From: Bacteroidales bacterium
GTDB taxonomy: Bacteria; Bacteroidota; Bacteroidia; Bacteroidales; F082
Length of the DNA stretch: 13,197 nucleotides
Direction of reading: 5' to 3'
NCBI GenBank assembly: GCA_017616675.1
Contig: JAFZXR010000071.1
Location: 1-13,197, forward strand
The position numbers and the translations under genes are program-made. The notes beneath the pieces are model-generated. The model was not told the DNA's origin. It made no database searches and was given only the letters and a program-made list of their open reading frames with translations. Each line of letters begins with the position of its first letter. The first letter of the stretch is position 1. Shown here in pieces: positions 5,588 to 13,197 of this stretch.

Positions 5588-7594
5588 ATGAGTTTCCTCT
5601 ATCCAAATATGCTCTGGTGTTTGTTTGCGTTGGCAATCCCAATCATCATTCACCTTTTTAACTTCAGACGGCATAAAATCGTATATTTCAGCAACACTGC
5701 GACGCTGAAGACGATAGAGCAGGAGAACGCCAAGACGAAGAAGTTGAAATACATTATCGCATTGATAATGAGGATGTTATTCATTGCGGGACTCGTTTTT
5801 GCTTTCGCGTATCCTTACAATCCTGAACAGAAACTGAAGATCGACGATGCCGACAATCTGGTGGCGGTTTATATCGATAATTCGATGTCGATGCATAGCC
5901 AGTCGTCGGAGATTTCGCTTATTGAAGATGCGAGGTCGTCAGCTCGCGCTTTGGTAAGCAATATCAGCCCTTCGCAGAGATTTGTGCTGCTTACCAACAG
6001 CCGTCAGCTCGACAATGAATACCCGATGAACCAGGACGAGATGCTGATGAGCATCGATGCAATGCAAACCGAGGCTTCTCCATTGACATTCAATAATTTA
6101 TATGAGAATCTGCAGATGATAATGAAGCGTAATGGCTTCAAATCGGCGTCATTGTTCATGTATTCTGACTTCCAAGAAAACATGATGAACATGGATGCTG
6201 TGTCGGCTGATTCGGCTATCCAAATCGTGGCCATGCCGTTAGCTTCTGATTATCAACAGAATATCTACATCGACACGGTGTGGCTGTCGTCGCCGGTGCT
6301 GCAGATTGGTCTCGCCAACGAGGTGAATGCCCGCATTGTCAACGAGAGCGACAAAGATGTTAACGGATTGCCCGTTTACCTTGAAATTGCTGGCAGTTCC
6401 GTGGCTTTTACCACCGTCGATATCCCGGCAAACGGCAAAAACGAAGTCGCGATGCAGTTCGTGCTGAACGAATCAGGCGAAAAAACCGCCACCGTTTCAA
6501 TCAACGATTACCCAATCACATTTGATGATACTTACAATTTCGTTTTGAATGTCCGACCTGTCATCAAAATCACGGAATTATCAGCAAATAATGGCGAATC
6601 ACAGATATCTGCATTGTTTTCCAACGATTCGATGTTTGATTATAATCGCGTTGATCCTCGTCGCATTGACCAGCAATATCTCACTGATTGTCAAATGGTT
6701 ATCGTTGACGGTGACGCTGATATCAACGAAACGATGTGGCAGAGCATAATCGATTTTGCTAATGATGGCGGCAGCGTAGTTGTGTTCCCTTCAGAGCGCT
6801 CTGAGAACTCCAATAACTCTGAGTTCTCTAATGATACTTTAAGCATAAGTCACATCGCTTCCAATCACGAATTCTTCTCCGATATCTTCGTCAATATCCC
6901 TAACAACGCCGACCTTCCGAAGGTCTTTAAGCACTCTCAAATCGACAAAAAACGTTTCCCTAACACTCTGACACTCATATCTTTACAGAATGGCACTTCA
7001 TTCTTTACTTTGAGTAAAATTGGCAACGGAAATGTCTTCAGTTTTGCATCGCAACTGGGCAAAGATTGGACCAATTTTGCCGATAATTCGTTGTTCGTCC
7101 CAATAATATACAAGATAGCAATGCTGGGCGGCCAGATGAATCGTCTTTCTTATACTTTAGGCGTTGATAAAGACCTGACAATCAACGATTTGACTGCATT
7201 TTCGGAAGGCGATATCCGAATTCGCGACGCGCAAGGCAACTTTGAGATGATTCCGATGGTCGAAATGCGCAACAACCGTGCGCTGATAAGACTTTACGAT
7301 GAATTGCCTGGAGCAGGATTCTATACCATCAACAAAGGCGATGAAGTCATTGAAACAATGGCATGGAACGACAACCGCAAGGAGTCGAAAATGAAGTTTT
7401 TGGATAGGGAAGAAGTCGATAAATTGCTGAAAGACAACGGATTAAATGTTCTTGCAGTGATGAAAGCCGACGAGATTCATTCCGACGATGTGATGAGAAT
7501 CATGATTCGCCGCTCGATGATGTGGAAATCGTTCATCATTTTAGCGTTGATAACTCTGTTGATAGAAATTTTGGTTTTGAGATTTTGGAAATAA
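5588..7594 (+). CDS. BatA-domain (aerotolerance-regulator N-terminal) membrane protein with von Willebrand A-like region
   Basis: A 668-residue inner-membrane protein of a family widespread in Bacteroidetes. It starts MSFLYPNMLWCLFALAIPII, the classic BatA N-terminal segment (membrane helix about 6-24, then HLFNFRRHK), with a second helix about 55-75. A VWA-like domain follows with a MIDAS-type DxSxS motif (D97-N-S-M-S101), so metal-dependent ligand binding is possible. The long middle is probably periplasmic and beta-rich, and the protein ends in a third membrane helix (about 647-666) and RFWK. Exact function is not established; relatives are annotated as aerotolerance-related or hypothetical. 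A Ser/Glu/Asn-rich segment (SERSENSNNSEFSND, about 402-416) is coded by a DNA word shared with parC. It follows the hicB-like gene by 6 bases and precedes parC by about 41 bases. Confidence 0.82.
   Translation: MSFLYPNMLWCLFALAIPIIIHLFNFRRHKIVYFSNTATLKTIEQENAKTKKLKYIIALIMRMLFIAGLVFAFAYPYNPEQKLKIDDADNLVAVYIDNSMSMHSQSSEISLIEDARSSARALVSNISPSQRFVLLTNSRQLDNEYPMNQDEMLMSIDAMQTEASPLTFNNLYENLQMIMKRNGFKSASLFMYSDFQENMMNMDAVSADSAIQIVAMPLASDYQQNIYIDTVWLSSPVLQIGLANEVNARIVNESDKDVNGLPVYLEIAGSSVAFTTVDIPANGKNEVAMQFVLNESGEKTATVSINDYPITFDDTYNFVLNVRPVIKITELSANNGESQISALFSNDSMFDYNRVDPRRIDQQYLTDCQMVIVDGDADINETMWQSIIDFANDGGSVVVFPSERSENSNNSEFSNDTLSISHIASNHEFFSDIFVNIPNNADLPKVFKHSQIDKKRFPNTLTLISLQNGTSFFTLSKIGNGNVFSFASQLGKDWTNFADNSLFVPIIYKIAMLGGQMNRLSYTLGVDKDLTINDLTAFSEGDIRIRDAQGNFEMIPMVEMRNNRALIRLYDELPGAGFYTINKGDEVIETMAWNDNRKESKMKFLDREEVDKLLKDNGLNVLAVMKADEIHSDDVMRIMIRRSMMWKSFIILALITLLIEILVLRFWK
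6798..6821 (+). repeat. In-frame repeated DNA word shared with parC (BatA-like gene copy)
   Basis: GCTCTGAGAACTC (6798-6810) recurs exactly at 10322-10334, and CTCCAATAACTCTG (6808-6821) recurs with one mismatch at 10368-10381. Both sites are read in the same frame, giving S-E-N-S in each. Locally GAGAACTC (6803-6810) is also the reverse complement of GAGTTCTC (6821-6828). Confidence 0.6.
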
Positions 7595-7603
7595 AAAATT
7601 TTG

Positions 7604-7611
7604 TATTTTTG
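7604..7611 (+). promoter_or_regulatory. -7 promoter element for parC
   Basis: TATTTTTG just after the BatA-like stop codon fits TAnnTTTG, with a predicted start near 7618 and a leader of about 18 nt to the ATG at 7636. The nearest upstream TTTG (7584-7587) is 16 bases away, slightly short. parC may thus have its own promoter in addition to read-through. Confidence 0.45.
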
Positions 7612-7635
7612 TAGATTGACTTTGAATTTTTGAAA

Positions 7636-10455
7636 ATGGCAGATTTTGACGACGAAAATATTGACAATCAGGAACTTGAAGAGATAAGTGAGATTGGCGA
7701 CGATGTTACGCAAGTGCTCGACGGCTTCGATCCTACGGAGGAAGAAGAGTCGGGAATGCTTGTGCAGTCGGGCGATGGCTACCGTATAGTGCCTCTGAAG
7801 GGTATGTTTGAGAACTGGTTTCTCGACTATTCTTCATATGTCATCCTCGACCGCGCCGTGCCGGAAATCGACGATGGCTTGAAGCCGGTGCAGCGCCGCA
7901 TCCTGCATTCCATGAAAGAGATCGACGACGGTCGCTACAACAAGGTGGCAAATATCGTGGGAAACACCATGAAATATCACCCTCACGGCGATGCTTCAAT
8001 CGGTGATGCGCTTGTGAATCTGGGCCAGAAGGACCTTCTCATCGACTGCCAAGGTAACTGGGGTAATATCCTCACCGGCGACGGCGCGGCGGCTCCACGT
8101 TATATCGAGGCACGTCTCTCGAAATTCGCTCTCGACGTAGTTTTCAACCCGAAAACGACGGATTGGACGTTCTCCTACGACGGCCGTAATAAAGAGCCTA
8201 TCTCGCTGCCGATTAAGTTTCCGTTGCTGCTTTTCCAAGGCGCCATGGGCATTGCAGTGGGTCTTAAGTCGGAGATTCTGCCGCATAACTTCAATGAACT
8301 CATCGACGCTTCCATAGCCTACCTTAAAGACGAGCCTTTTGAGCTCTATCCTGACTTCCAAACTGGCGGTCTCATCGACGTTCGCGGTTACAACGACGGC
8401 GGTCGCGGAAGTCGTGTGCAGGTGAGGGCAAGGATATCGCAACTCGACAAAAAGACATTGGTAATCACTGAGATACCTTACGGAACGACGACCGAGACGC
8501 TGATTCAGTCGATAACTCAGGCAGGCGAGAAGGGCAAGATTAAGATTCGTCGTGTTGACGATAACACCTCGAAAAACGCAGAAATCGTCATACATCTCGC
8601 GCCAGGCGTGTCACCCGACCAGACCATTGACGCTCTCTACGCCTTCACGAAGTGCCAGGTCAAGCTGAACAGTCTCTGCACCTGCGTCATTCACAACGAT
8701 AAGCCTGAATTTACTACCATTTCGGCGATTTTGAAGCATAACACCGACCACACTCTCGACCTGTTGAGCTGGGAGCTTCAAAATACACTCGAAGAGCTTG
8801 AAGCTAAGTGGCATTGGATCTCTCTCGAGAAGATTTTCTTCGAAAAACGCATTTATAAGATCTTGGAAAAAGACGCGCCAAGCTTTGACGCTCAATTAGA
8901 TGCGATCGAGAAAGCGTTCGATCCGTATCGTGAGCAGCTGAAGAAGGAGATAACACGTGAAGATGTGGTGAATCTTTGCGAGAAGCCAGTGCGTAAGATC
9001 TCTAAATTTGATATCAAAAAGGCTGAGGATCAATTACTTGACATCGAAAAACAGATCGAGCAGGTGAAATACGACCTCGACCATATCGTGGATTACACCA
9101 TCAATTATTTTGAGGAGATGAAGCGCAAATACGGCAAGGGACGCGAGCGTAAGACCGAAATCCGTAACTTCGACAACATCTCGGCAGTGGCCGTGGCTGC
9201 TAACAACGAGAAGCTGTACGTCAACAAGGAGGAAGGCTTCATCTGCACCAGCGCAGGTCTCAAGAAAGAGCAAAACAAGGACGCTTACGGCTATGTCTGC
9301 GACTGTTCCGATATCGACGACGTTATCGTGTTCCGCGAAAATGGCACCTTCTCGGTGGTCAAGCTGCAGCCTAAGCTGTTCGTCGGACCTGAGAAGATTA
9401 TCTACGCTAACATCTATCATAAAGGCGACAAACGCACGATTTATAACATGGCGTATCGCAATGGAAAGCCAGGAAATCCTTACTATGTCAAGCGTTTTTA
9501 CGTCGACGGCATTACTCACGACAGGATTTACGACCTCACTATGGGCGAGCCTGGCTCGAAAGTGGCGTATTTCTCAGCAAATCCTAACGGTGAGGCCGAA
9601 GTCATCAAGGTGATGCTGCGTCCTGCTCCGAAGCTGAAGAAGACTTCGTTCGACTACGATTTCGCAACTTTGGACATCAAAGGACGCGCAAGTCGAGGCA
9701 ACAAGCTCACAAATCACCCCGTAAACCGCATTTTTAAGCGCGAGGAAGGCGTTTCGACCCTCTCGGCACGTGAGATATGGTACGACGACACTGTGAAGCG
9801 TCTGAACGCCGATGGACGCGGTGTTTCGATTGGCCGCTATTCGGGCAACGATAGAATCATGCAGATTCACGCCAATGGCGAGTTCCGTCTCACGAACTTC
9901 GACCTCTCGACGCATTTCGATGACGACATGACGATGATTTTCAAGTTCGAGCCTGAGACAATCTTCACAGTTTTGTACATCGAAGCCGAGACTAAGTTGA
10001 TGTATATCAAGAGGTTTACTGTCGAAGAAGATACTCCGTTGAATAAACGAATCTCGTTCATCGGCGAAGGCGAAGATGCCAAGTTTATCGCCATCAACAT
10101 GGATGTTTTGCCGCGTCTGCTGCTGAAATTCAACGACGGCGTAAGTGGCAAACACTTTGAGGATGAAGAACTTAACGTTGACGAATACATCGGAGTGAAG
10201 AGCTATAAGGCCAGAGGTAAGCGCCTCTCGGTTCACGACGTGAACTACTACGAGTTCCTCGAGCCGTTTGAAGTGCCAGTGGTAGAAGAGGAGCCAGAGC
10301 CGGCTGAAGAACCTGTAGAGAGCTCTGAGAACTCAGAAAATACTGAAGAAAAAGAAAACTCGGAGATCTCCAAAAACTCTGTCGCTGAGCCGTCTGATTC
10401 GGAGGATCATCCAGTCGATGACGACAATAAAGAAGGTCAGCTGACGTTATTCTGA
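7636..10455 (+). CDS. parC: DNA topoisomerase IV subunit A (ParC), Bacteroidetes type
   Basis: A 939-residue type IIA topoisomerase A subunit, which cuts and rejoins DNA together with ParE to decatenate chromosomes. After an acidic N-terminal extension (about 1-55) comes FLDYSSYVILDRAVPEIDDG and LKPVQRRIL, then YHPHGDASIGDAL (H115-P-H-G-D119; the position equivalent to E. coli GyrA Ser83 is Ala120, and the Asp87 equivalent is kept), and the catalytic tyrosine Y156 in AAPRYIEAR. A coiled-coil stretch lies about 455-505 and a divergent beta-pinwheel-like C-terminal domain follows. I call ParC, not GyrA, because the wording (DYSSYVILDRAVP, QKDLLIDCQGNWGN) matches the ParC-type subunit of this phylum. 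The C-terminus is a long acidic, Ser/Glu-rich tail ending EGQLTLF. The ATG at 7636 was preferred over an in-frame TTG at 7630. The lipoprotein gene begins 3 bases after the stop, so the two are probably co-transcribed. Confidence 0.92.
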   Translation: MADFDDENIDNQELEEISEIGDDVTQVLDGFDPTEEEESGMLVQSGDGYRIVPLKGMFENWFLDYSSYVILDRAVPEIDDGLKPVQRRILHSMKEIDDGRYNKVANIVGNTMKYHPHGDASIGDALVNLGQKDLLIDCQGNWGNILTGDGAAAPRYIEARLSKFALDVVFNPKTTDWTFSYDGRNKEPISLPIKFPLLLFQGAMGIAVGLKSEILPHNFNELIDASIAYLKDEPFELYPDFQTGGLIDVRGYNDGGRGSRVQVRARISQLDKKTLVITEIPYGTTTETLIQSITQAGEKGKIKIRRVDDNTSKNAEIVIHLAPGVSPDQTIDALYAFTKCQVKLNSLCTCVIHNDKPEFTTISAILKHNTDHTLDLLSWELQNTLEELEAKWHWISLEKIFFEKRIYKILEKDAPSFDAQLDAIEKAFDPYREQLKKEITREDVVNLCEKPVRKISKFDIKKAEDQLLDIEKQIEQVKYDLDHIVDYTINYFEEMKRKYGKGRERKTEIRNFDNISAVAVAANNEKLYVNKEEGFICTSAGLKKEQNKDAYGYVCDCSDIDDVIVFRENGTFSVVKLQPKLFVGPEKIIYANIYHKGDKRTIYNMAYRNGKPGNPYYVKRFYVDGITHDRIYDLTMGEPGSKVAYFSANPNGEAEVIKVMLRPAPKLKKTSFDYDFATLDIKGRASRGNKLTNHPVNRIFKREEGVSTLSAREIWYDDTVKRLNADGRGVSIGRYSGNDRIMQIHANGEFRLTNFDLSTHFDDDMTMIFKFEPETIFTVLYIEAETKLMYIKRFTVEEDTPLNKRISFIGEGEDAKFIAINMDVLPRLLLKFNDGVSGKHFEDEELNVDEYIGVKSYKARGKRLSVHDVNYYEFLEPFEVPVVEEEPEPAEEPVESSENSENTEEKENSEISKNSVAEPSDSEDHPVDDDNKEGQLTLF
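10322..10381 (+). repeat. In-frame repeated DNA words shared with the BatA-like gene (parC copy)
   Basis: GCTCTGAGAACTC (10322-10334) is identical to 6798-6810, and CTCCAAAAACTCTG (10368-10381) matches 6808-6821 at 13 of 14 bases. Here the words code for S-E-N-S and S-K-N-S inside the acidic tail of ParC. Confidence 0.6.
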
Positions 10456-10458
10456 TAA

Positions 10459-11268
10459 ATGAGGAAGTATATTCTAATATTAACCGCCGCAGTTCTGCTG
10501 TTGCTGTCGTGCTCGGAGCAGCAGAGCGTCGCGCGCCGTTTTGTGAAAAACAACCGCAAGACAGTGGTGGCTTTGTATCTACCTCAGAGACTGGCGAAAC
10601 ACAACCTTCGCAACGATTCCATACCAGCCGAATTGGCCGATTCGTCGCTTCAAACCCAGATTGCATATCTTGAAAAACAAGTTAAAGTAATAGATAAAGT
10701 AAACGATGATAAGTTTTTGGATATCATTTACTTATCGATGAAGGAAACTTTGAAGGATTACGGTCTGAAAGTGGAATATTGGGAGACGGAGACATCGCAG
10801 CCCGACTCGACGCATTGGGTGATTGAGGTTCCTCAAATTGAGGTCACCGAGGTATGCGAAACGCAGCAGTTTTGTGACTGGGTCGGGGAGCATCGCCTGT
10901 GCAAGGAAGTGCCTGTCGACCTTGTCAATGTAGCTGTTTGGTTTAATCTGGCCAACGATACGACCTTTGTCACGACGTTCACCGAGCAGAACTATTACAA
11001 CGACACCGATGTGACGTTTGACATTGATTATCAAAATAATAAGGTTATCTCGAAGACGTATTGCGACACAATCAATGTCGAAGGTTTTTATCGTTTTGCT
11101 TCGCTATTAGGTCGCCTTTACGCTGGCTACTGCTACGATTTCATGATGAACAAATACATTGATAATCATGAAGTTGGCACAATCGACACAATCAATCACT
11201 ACCGCTACGATCCATACGAGCGGTATTTCTATCGCACAGATAGAGATTATCTGATTGAAATCAAATAG
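10459..11268 (+). CDS. Predicted lipoprotein of unknown function
   Basis: A 269-residue protein with a short signal peptide (MRKYILILTAAVLLLLS) and a lipobox ending at C18, so it should be lipidated and held in the inner or outer membrane. I do not recognise a named domain. The mature part starts with a basic helical stretch (VARRFVKNNRKTVVALYLPQ), has a middle segment with three cysteines (EVCETQQFCDWVGEHRLCKE) that might form a disulfide, and a Tyr/Asp-rich C-terminal half (FYRFASLLGRLYAGYCYDF, then HYRYDPYERYFYRTDRDY). It starts 3 bases after the parC stop (TGA then TAA), which implies co-transcription with parC. The gene ends 22 bases before the convergent cdaA. It is probably a phylum-restricted envelope protein; function unknown. 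Confidence 0.8.
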   Translation: MRKYILILTAAVLLLLSCSEQQSVARRFVKNNRKTVVALYLPQRLAKHNLRNDSIPAELADSSLQTQIAYLEKQVKVIDKVNDDKFLDIIYLSMKETLKDYGLKVEYWETETSQPDSTHWVIEVPQIEVTEVCETQQFCDWVGEHRLCKEVPVDLVNVAVWFNLANDTTFVTTFTEQNYYNDTDVTFDIDYQNNKVISKTYCDTINVEGFYRFASLLGRLYAGYCYDFMMNKYIDNHEVGTIDTINHYRYDPYERYFYRTDRDYLIEIK

Positions 11269-11292
11269 CCAATAGCCAACGGCCAATAGCTA
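11266..11292. repeat. Short CCAATAGC repeats between convergent genes
   Basis: The gap between the lipoprotein stop and the cdaA stop is made of CCAATAGC (11270-11277), a six-base spacer CAACGG, and CCAATAGC again (11284-11290 region), ending within the cdaA stop codon. No terminator hairpin with a T-run is seen for either gene. Confidence 0.5.
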
Positions 11293-12090
11293 AAGTTTCT
11301 TTCTTCCTTGAATTTCCTTGATTTTCGCCTTCATTTCGGAAGGTTTCACATCGGCGACTTTCCCGTCGTAAACGATGCGGATGCTGCCTGTCTCTTCGGA
11401 GACGACCAAAACGATGCAGTCGTGAGTCTCTGAAACGCCTATTCCAGCACGGTGACGCAGACCGTAACTACCTGGTAATCTTGTCTGTTGCGTGATAGGG
11501 AGGATACAGCGCGCGGCTACGATTTTATTGTTGGTGATGACCATTGCGCCGTCGTGGAGCGGACTGTTTTTGAAAAATATATTCTCAATCAATGGCTTGC
11601 TGATGACAGCGTCGATAACCACGCCTGTGTCGATAATGTCTTGTAAATCATTGTTTTGAGTAAGAAGTACGAGCGCTCCGACCTTTTCGTTGCTCATCGA
11701 GATGCAGGCCTCGCAAACTGGGTCGAGGTCGGTGTCGTCGGCTTCTTTATATTTCACTCCTAATCGTGCGAAAAACTTGCGGAATCCCACGGCAAACTTG
11801 GATGTTCCGATGCTTAAGAGGAACCGGCGGATCTCAGGTTGGAAGATGATGATCAACGCGATGAAACCGACGTTGACGAAGGCGCCGAGGATGTAGGTGA
11901 GGAGCTCCATGTGCAGCAATGTCACGATTTTCAGACCGATAATCACTGCCACGATGCCGATGAAGATGTTGATGGCCGTGCTTCCTTTCACCAGTGTATA
12001 AAGGAAATACAGCAGCAATCCCACCAAAAAGATATCCAGAACGTCCAAAAAACGAATCTGAATGAAAGCGCTTATCATCAAGTCAACCAT
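11290..12090 (-). CDS. cdaA: Diadenylate cyclase CdaA (c-di-AMP synthase)
   Basis: A 266-residue membrane enzyme that makes cyclic di-AMP from two ATP; the messenger controls potassium and osmotic balance and envelope stress in other bacteria. The N-terminus has three membrane helices (about 16-34, 40-58, 62-84), followed by FQPEIRRFL and the DAC domain with the catalytic and nucleotide-binding motifs DGA (180-182, in LHDGAMVI) and RHR (212-214, in LRHRAGIG). Length and layout are typical for CdaA. The regulator gene cdaR (YbbR domain), which follows cdaA in Firmicutes, is absent here. It lies 76 bases downstream of folP on the same strand, an arrangement I recall as recurrent in Bacteroidetes, but it also has its own promoter. 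The ATG at 12090 was chosen because the -7 element ends about 18 bases before it. Confidence 0.94.
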   Translation of the reverse strand: MVDLMISAFIQIRFLDVLDIFLVGLLLYFLYTLVKGSTAINIFIGIVAVIIGLKIVTLLHMELLTYILGAFVNVGFIALIIIFQPEIRRFLLSIGTSKFAVGFRKFFARLGVKYKEADDTDLDPVCEACISMSNEKVGALVLLTQNNDLQDIIDTGVVIDAVISKPLIENIFFKNSPLHDGAMVITNNKIVAARCILPITQQTRLPGSYGLRHRAGIGVSETHDCIVLVVSEETGSIRIVYDGKVADVKPSEMKAKIKEIQGRKKL

Positions 12091-12108
12091 AACGTTCGAA
12101 TTAACCTA

Positions 12109-12136
12109 CAAAAATACAAAATTTTTCAAATATCAA
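12109..12136 (-). promoter_or_regulatory. Bacteroidetes-type promoter for cdaA
   Basis: On the minus strand, TTG (12136-12134), 17 bases, then TATTTTTG (12116-12109). Predicted start near 12102 with a 12-nt leader. It lies in the short gap after folP, so cdaA can be expressed independently of folP. Confidence 0.5.
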
Positions 12137-12166
12137 CGAGTTTTTATCGTCTTTTAACTTTTATCT

Positions 12167-12991
12167 TTAAACTTTTAACCATAAAGTCACCGCTTCAACT
12201 GCTTCTTTCACGTCGTGAACACGCAAAATATCAGCTCCATTCATCAAAGCGATGGTATTCAACACCGTTGTGCCGTTCAATGCTTCTTGCGGAGTAAATC
12301 CTAATGTTTTATATATCAATGATTTACGAGAAATTCCGATCAAAATCGGCAAGCCTTTAACGCGATATTTATCGAGGTCGCGAAGCAAAGCAAAATTGCA
12401 TTCGATAGTCTTGTTAAACCCAATTCCCGGGTCGAGAATGATTTGTTGCTCGCCGTATTCCAAGAGTTTATTCACTTGATTTTCAAGGAATTGACGAACT
12501 TTTTTGTGAACGTCTTCGCTGATAATCTCTTCATGATGCATTCCTTCGAGAGTGCCAGTAATGTGCATCAAAATATAAGGAATATGATTTTTGCCGATAT
12601 ATGGAATCATCGCTTTGTCGAAAAGTCCGCCCGAGATATCGTTGATGATGTCGGCGCCTTCTGCAATGCATTGAGCAGCAACGCTTTGACGAAATGTGTC
12701 GATTGAAATCGGTGTGTTCATGAATTCTTTTCTGATGGCTTTTAAAGCTGGAATAATTCGCTCGATTTCCTCTTTATCGGAGATCCGTTCGCTGCCAGGT
12801 CGGGTGGAGAAGGCTCCCAAATCGAGGATGTCGGCACCTTCGCTGACCATCTTTTGGCAATGTTCCAAAACCGACGTAAGTCCTTGATACTTACCGCCAT
12901 CGAAGAAAGAATCGGGCGTCACGTTCATGATTCCCATCACCACGGGGCGGTCCCACGAAAAAATTTGTCCTCTACTCGCTATTCGTAACAT
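12167..12991 (-). CDS. folP: Dihydropteroate synthase FolP
   Basis: A 274-residue cytoplasmic enzyme of folate synthesis, joining 6-hydroxymethyl-7,8-dihydropterin pyrophosphate to p-aminobenzoate; the classical sulfonamide target. Motifs in order: MNVTPDSFFDGG (22-33), STRPG in loop 2 (62-66, here within LDLGAFSTRPGSE), SIDTFR (96-101), INDISGG (116-122), LMHITG (141-146), LDPGIGF (186-192), the SRKS pterin/phosphate-binding motif (221-224) and RVHDV (257-261). All key residues are present and length is normal. Start ATG at 12991; the DUF1599 gene is divergent and 45 bases away, and cdaA follows downstream. Confidence 0.95.
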   Translation of the reverse strand: MLRIASRGQIFSWDRPVVMGIMNVTPDSFFDGGKYQGLTSVLEHCQKMVSEGADILDLGAFSTRPGSERISDKEEIERIIPALKAIRKEFMNTPISIDTFRQSVAAQCIAEGADIINDISGGLFDKAMIPYIGKNHIPYILMHITGTLEGMHHEEIISEDVHKKVRQFLENQVNKLLEYGEQQIILDPGIGFNKTIECNFALLRDLDKYRVKGLPILIGISRKSLIYKTLGFTPQEALNGTTVLNTIALMNGADILRVHDVKEAVEAVTLWLKV

Positions 12992-13014
12992 AAAAATGTG
13001 TAATTTTACAATCG

Positions 13015-13022
13015 CAAAATTA
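13015..13022 (-). promoter_or_regulatory. -7 promoter element for folP
   Basis: TAATTTTG on the minus strand fits TAnnTTTG; the predicted start near 13008 gives a leader of about 17 nt. No TTG is found at the usual distance. The element lies in the 45-base divergent gap shared with the DUF1599 gene, for which I could not find a matching plus-strand element. Confidence 0.4.
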
Positions 13023-13036
13023 TAAAAATATTTTCA

Positions 13037-13197
13037 ATGAAGAGAGATACGACAGCAGAATATCAGCAAGTGGTGGCGCAGTGCCGCGATATTTTCGACA
13101 AGAAGATGCAGGATTACGGAGCGGCGTGGCGAATCATGCGCACCGAGTCGCTTACCGACCAGATTTTCATCAAGGCTAACAGAATCAGGAGTTTGCA
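13037..13197 (+). CDS. DUF1599 domain-containing protein, N-terminal fragment
   Basis: The first 53 codons of a gene that runs off the right edge. It begins MKRDTTAEYQQVVAQCRDIF and continues with KKMQDYGAAWRIMR and TDQIFIKANRIRS, a pattern I recognise as DUF1599 (a nucleotide-modification-associated family, function not established), often found beside folP in Bacteroidetes. Divergent from folP. Confidence 0.8.
   Translation, partial: MKRDTTAEYQQVVAQCRDIFDKKMQDYGAAWRIMRTESLTDQIFIKANRIRSL

Noticed and set aside
7630..7635. TTG start for parC two codons upstream of the ATG
   Set aside because: An ATG is available at 7636 with normal leader spacing; there is no reason to prefer TTG.
7996..8595. 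A long open frame on the minus strand opposite parC
   Set aside because: It lies wholly within the strongly supported parC frame, its product resembles no family I know, and it has no promoter element; it is a shadow caused by parC codon use. The same holds for the minus frames at 9034-9519 and 9574-10236.
1..13197. CRISPR array, tRNA or rRNA
   Set aside because: No regularly spaced identical repeats of suitable length, no cloverleaf-like sequence with conserved tRNA arms, and no rRNA-like sequence were seen by eye.

Overview
The window looks like a chromosomal piece of an anaerobic, fermentative member of the Bacteroidetes (probably Bacteroidales). Three things point there. Most genes are preceded by a Bacteroidetes-type -7 element (TAnnTTTG) followed by a short leader. 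Several families are typical of the phylum (BatA-domain membrane protein, the divergent ParC with a long acidic tail, DUF1599 next to folP). The genome also makes [FeFe]-hydrogenase maturases. No rRNA, tRNA, CRISPR array or transposase was seen.

Layout. (1) 1-1568, minus strand: hydF, then the start of hydG, which maturate the H-cluster of [FeFe] hydrogenase; each has its own promoter-like sequence. (2) 1629-1937: intergenic, carrying one full and one partial copy of a multi-hairpin repeat. (3) 1938-4721, plus: an AT-rich gene for a helicase IV-like UvrD-family protein with a membrane anchor, an inserted PD-(D/E)XK-like nuclease domain and a C-terminal zinc ribbon. (4) 4722-5173: intergenic, with an inverted copy of the same repeat, three further hairpins, and a promoter/operator region. 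(5) 5174-11268, plus: an orphan HicB-like regulator, a BatA-domain membrane protein, the topoisomerase IV A subunit (parC) and a small lipoprotein, closely spaced. (6) 11290-12991, minus: folP (folate synthesis) followed by cdaA (c-di-AMP synthesis), convergent with the lipoprotein gene. (7) 13037-13197, plus: the start of a DUF1599 gene divergent from folP.

Most of the window is ordinary core chromosome. The accessory-looking part is the helicase/nuclease gene: it is AT-rich against its neighbours and lies between two inverted copies of a repeat whose stems change in a compensatory way. Other points worth a look are repeated TGTTATA half-sites upstream of the orphan HicB gene, a QLTLF clamp-binding-like C-terminus on ParC, and an in-frame repeated DNA word shared by the BatA-like gene and parC. 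I did not find convincing evidence of a complete new multi-gene system; the best candidate for unusual biology is the helicase/nuclease with its flanking structured repeats.
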